Positions 61,524 to 64,000 of a DNA stretch of 64,000 nucleotides are shown piece after piece (the first letter of the stretch is position 1; the number at the start of each line of letters is the position of its first letter). Source of the DNA: Planctomycetota bacterium (GTDB lineage Bacteria > Planctomycetota > Phycisphaerae > Phycisphaerales > UBA1924); assembly GCA_018242625.1 (NCBI GenBank), contig JAFEBO010000008.1, forward strand, positions 806,001 through 870,000, written 5' to 3'. The notes beneath the pieces are model-generated. The model had not been told where the DNA came from and searched no databases. It saw only the letters and a list, made by a program, of their open reading frames with translations. The position numbers and the translations under genes were made by a program.

Positions 61524-63578
61524 TTACGACTTCCCGATCAGCCCGAGCGCGATCTTCACCACGTTTTCCGGCTCGAATCCGAAGTGCTCCTGCAGGGCTT
61601 TCAGCGGCGCCGAAGCCCCGAACGTCTTCATACCCACCACGCGCCCGGCGCTCCCCACGTACCGCTCCCAGCCGAAGACCGACGCCTGCTCGATCGCAAC
61701 CCGCGCGGTCACCGCCGCGGGCAGCACGCTCTCGCGATACTCCGGTGGCTGGTGCTCAAAGAGGTCCCACGATGGCATCGAGACAACACGCGACCGCACC
61801 CCCTTCGTGCCCAGCTGCTCGTGCGCCTCCACCGCAAGCGACAGTTCGCTGCCCGAAGCAATCAAGATCAGCTCCGGCTTTCCCCCGGGCGCATCGGCGA
61901 ACACATAAGCGCCCTTTGAAACTCCCGAGGCCGCCCCGTATTTCGTCCGGTCCAGCACCGGCAGCGGCTGCCTCGAAAGCACGAGCGCCGCCGGCTCGTG
62001 CTTCAGCTGCATCACCACCCGGTACGCCTCCACAACCTCATTCGCATCCCCCGGACGCAGCGTAACCAGCCCCGGAATCGCTCTCAGCGAAGCCAATTGC
62101 TCCACCGGCTGGTGCGTCGGCCCGTCCTCCCCGTCGCCAAGCGAATCATGCGTGAACACGAAGATGGTCGGGATCTCCATCAGCGCCGAAAGCCGCATCG
62201 CCGGCCTCAGGTAATCGCTGAAGATGAAAAACGTCGCCCCAAACGCCCGCAGCTTGGTCAGCGCCATCCCGTTCATCACGGCGGCCATCGAGTGCTCTCG
62301 AATGCCAAAGTGCATGTTCTTCCCGCCGTAGCTCCCCGGCTCGAGATCCCCCGCCCCCTCAAACTTGAGCGTCGTCTTGTTCGAAGGGCCCAGGTCCGCC
62401 GAACCACCAAGCAGCCACGGCACGTTCTTGGCCAGCACATTGAGCACCTTGCCCGATGCGTCCCGACCCGCCACCCCCTTGGGATCGGCCGCAAACACCG
62501 GCAGGTCCTTATCCCATCCCGCCGGAAGCTCCCGCTTCTGCATCGCATCGATCTCAGCCGCCAGCCCCGGATACTCGCCACGGTATCTGGCGAACATGGC
62601 GTCCCACGCGGCCCGCCCGGCGGCGCCCCTCGCTCCAATCCCCGCGTTGAAGCGTTCCATCACTCCCGGCGGCACGTAAAACTGCGCATCCTCCGGCCAC
62701 CCGTACGCCTTTTTCGTCAGGCGGACTTCCTCTTCACCGAGCGGCTCTCCGTGAGCCTCCGAAGTGTCCTGCTTGTGGGGCGAGCCCCAGCCGATGTGGC
62801 TGTCAAGCACGATCAGCGTCGGCCGCCCTTTCGCGGCCTTCGCCTGCGCGATCGCCTTTTCGATCGCGCCTGTGTCGTTGGCATCACGCACCTCGAGCAC
62901 GTTCCAGTCATAAGCCCGGAACCGCGCGCTCACGTCCTCGGTAAACGTGATGTCCGTTTTACCCTCGATCGTGATGTGGTTGTTGTCGTAGATCCAGCAC
63001 AGGTTGTCGAGTTTGAGGTGTCCGGCCAGCGAGGCGGCTTCCGACGCCACGCCCTCCATCAGGCATCCGTCCCCGCAGACCGCATAGATCCGATAGTCAA
63101 ACACCTGGAATCCGGGCTTGTTGTACCGCTCCGCCAGCCACTTCTGCGCGATCGCCATGCCCACGCTGGTGGCCACGCCCTGGCCCAGCGGGCCCGTCGT
63201 CGTTTCCACGCCCGAAACGAGCCTGTATTCCGGGTGCCCGGGCGCCTTGCTTCCGATCTGCCGGAAATGCTTGATGTCCTCGAGCGTCACCGACGGCTCG
63301 CCGACCGTCTCGTACTGCCGGTTCACCGCGCGCACGCCCGACAGGTACAGCACAGACCAGAGCAGCATCGACGCGTGCCCGTTGGAGAGGACGAACCGGT
63401 CCCGATTCGGCCAGATGGGGTTCTTCGGGTCAAAGTTCATGACCCGGTTCCACAGCGTGTAAACCAGCGGCGCCAGCGCCATCGGCGTTCCCGGATGGCC
63501 CGACTTGGCCTTCTGCACGGCATCGATCGAAAGCGTGCGGATCGTATTGATCGCAAGCAGGTCAAGATCCTGATTCAT
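61524..63578 (-). CDS. tkt: Transketolase
   Basis: The 684-residue thiamine-diphosphate enzyme shows KSGHPGTPMALAP, the TPP motif GDGCLMEGVASEAASLAGHLKLDN, RFVLSNGHASMLLW, TFFIFSDYLRPAMRLSALM and the downstream Glu/His catalytic region. It transfers two-carbon units in the pentose phosphate pathway. ATG 63578 matches the family start. The rpiB gene lies 13 nt upstream, and both act in the same pathway. Confidence 0.95.
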   Translation of the reverse strand: MNQDLDLLAINTIRTLSIDAVQKAKSGHPGTPMALAPLVYTLWNRVMNFDPKNPIWPNRDRFVLSNGHASMLLWSVLYLSGVRAVNRQYETVGEPSVTLEDIKHFRQIGSKAPGHPEYRLVSGVETTTGPLGQGVATSVGMAIAQKWLAERYNKPGFQVFDYRIYAVCGDGCLMEGVASEAASLAGHLKLDNLCWIYDNNHITIEGKTDITFTEDVSARFRAYDWNVLEVRDANDTGAIEKAIAQAKAAKGRPTLIVLDSHIGWGSPHKQDTSEAHGEPLGEEEVRLTKKAYGWPEDAQFYVPPGVMERFNAGIGARGAAGRAAWDAMFARYRGEYPGLAAEIDAMQKRELPAGWDKDLPVFAADPKGVAGRDASGKVLNVLAKNVPWLLGGSADLGPSNKTTLKFEGAGDLEPGSYGGKNMHFGIREHSMAAVMNGMALTKLRAFGATFFIFSDYLRPAMRLSALMEIPTIFVFTHDSLGDGEDGPTHQPVEQLASLRAIPGLVTLRPGDANEVVEAYRVVMQLKHEPAALVLSRQPLPVLDRTKYGAASGVSKGAYVFADAPGGKPELILIASGSELSLAVEAHEQLGTKGVRSRVVSMPSWDLFEHQPPEYRESVLPAAVTARVAIEQASVFGWERYVGSAGRVVGMKTFGASAPLKALQEHFGFEPENVVKIALGLIGKS

Positions 63579-63591
63579 GTCGTCCTCCGCG

Positions 63592-64000
63592 TCAGCGCCC
63601 GATCGACGCAACCTTCTTGAGTCTTCTGAGATGCCGCTCCTCGCCGCTGTATGACGCCGCGAGAAAAGTCTGGACGAGATCCCACGCAACCGACGGCCCC
63701 ACCGTGCGCCCGCCCATGCAGATCACATTCATGTGATCGTCTTCCACACCCTGGCGCGCCGAGAAGTGATCGTGGATCAGCGCCGCTCGCACCCCCTCGA
63801 TCCGGTTCGCCGCCAGCGAAGCCCCCACACCGCTCCCGCAGATCGCGATCCCTCGCTCCACCCGCCCCTCGGCCACGGCCCGCGCCATCGGCACGACATA
63901 ATCCGGGTAGTCATCAGCAGGCACAAGCGAACTCGCGCCAAAGTCCACAACTTCGTGCCCCGCCGCTCTCAGCAGCCCGACCAGTTCCTGCTTGAGCCCG
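63592..64000 (-). CDS. rpiB: Ribose-5-phosphate isomerase B, 5' end outside the window
   Basis: The visible 136 codons hold the RpiB features GIAICGSGVGASLAANRIEGV (catalytic Cys in CGSGVG) and the loop DHFSARQGVEDDHMNVICMGGRTVG. It interconverts ribulose- and ribose-5-phosphate. The N-terminus lies beyond the right edge. Probably one operon with tkt. Confidence 0.92.
   Translation of the reverse strand, partial: GLKQELVGLLRAAGHEVVDFGASSLVPADDYPDYVVPMARAVAEGRVERGIAICGSGVGASLAANRIEGVRAALIHDHFSARQGVEDDHMNVICMGGRTVGPSVAWDLVQTFLAASYSGEERHLRRLKKVASIGR

Noticed and set aside
61998-63620. 540-codon plus-strand frame
   Set aside because: Antisense shadow of transketolase.
1-64000. CRISPR arrays, rRNA genes and intact insertion sequences
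   Set aside because: Scanned for regularly spaced repeats, rRNA signatures and transposase motifs; none seen.

Overview
The window reads as a high-GC Planctomycetota chromosome, most likely Phycisphaerae-like. The support is a DUF1580 protein next to a planctomycete-type integrase, a PEP-CTERM-like exported protein, a Tricorn-type protease and the general gene style. No 16S rRNA is present, so this is inference.

Positions 1-8285 are the right end of a decayed integrative island. It ends in a duplicated 3' fragment of a tRNA-Gly gene (8244-8285), the usual scar of integration into a tRNA. Inside are an integrase cut off inside its catalytic domain, a DUF1580 gene, a 28-bp-armed inverted repeat, a radical SAM/SPASM gene, and a run of broken defence genes. 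An SNF2-type ATPase fragment and the 5' end of a DEAD/DEAH helicase meet head-on at about 3765. A two-domain multi-ubiquitin gene is followed by a truncated E1/ThiF gene. The ubiquitin-like operon is transcribed away from an XRE repressor plus ImmA-type protease pair, with inverted-repeat operators between them, an arrangement like the CapH/CapP control seen in other defence loci.

From 8286 on is core chromosome: a WYL regulator; a PEP-CTERM-like protein; a partial type II secretion operon (gspD, gspE, C-like, L-like, M-like, TPR lipoprotein) at 11218-17880; and an M16 protease. At 21018-28163 lies a compact, fully overlapping histidine operon, hisG-hisC/HAD-hisB-hisH-hisF-hisA/I/E-hisD, which covers all ten steps in seven genes through two fusions. 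A short leader peptide with five consecutive His codons and mutually exclusive RNA hairpins precede it, so classical ribosome-mediated attenuation is predicted.

Region 28507-40419 is largely a reductive pyrimidine degradation regulon: preA, hydA, an AGXT2-type aminotransferase, an NCS1 nucleobase transporter, beta-ureidopropionase and mmsA. Together they could take uracil or thymine to acetyl- or propionyl-CoA. An antiporter, an alpha/beta hydrolase and an RRM protein are interspersed.

Region 42546-52601 is a Wsp-type chemosensory operon in exact wspA-B-C-D-E-F order. In place of the GGDEF output WspR it ends in two WspR-like receivers fused to an HD-GYP domain and to a PP2C phosphatase. The rest holds tRNA-Glu, a Tricorn-type protease, an RND efflux pair facing a MarR regulator with a palindromic operator, and tkt-rpiB of the pentose phosphate pathway, with rpiB running off the right edge.
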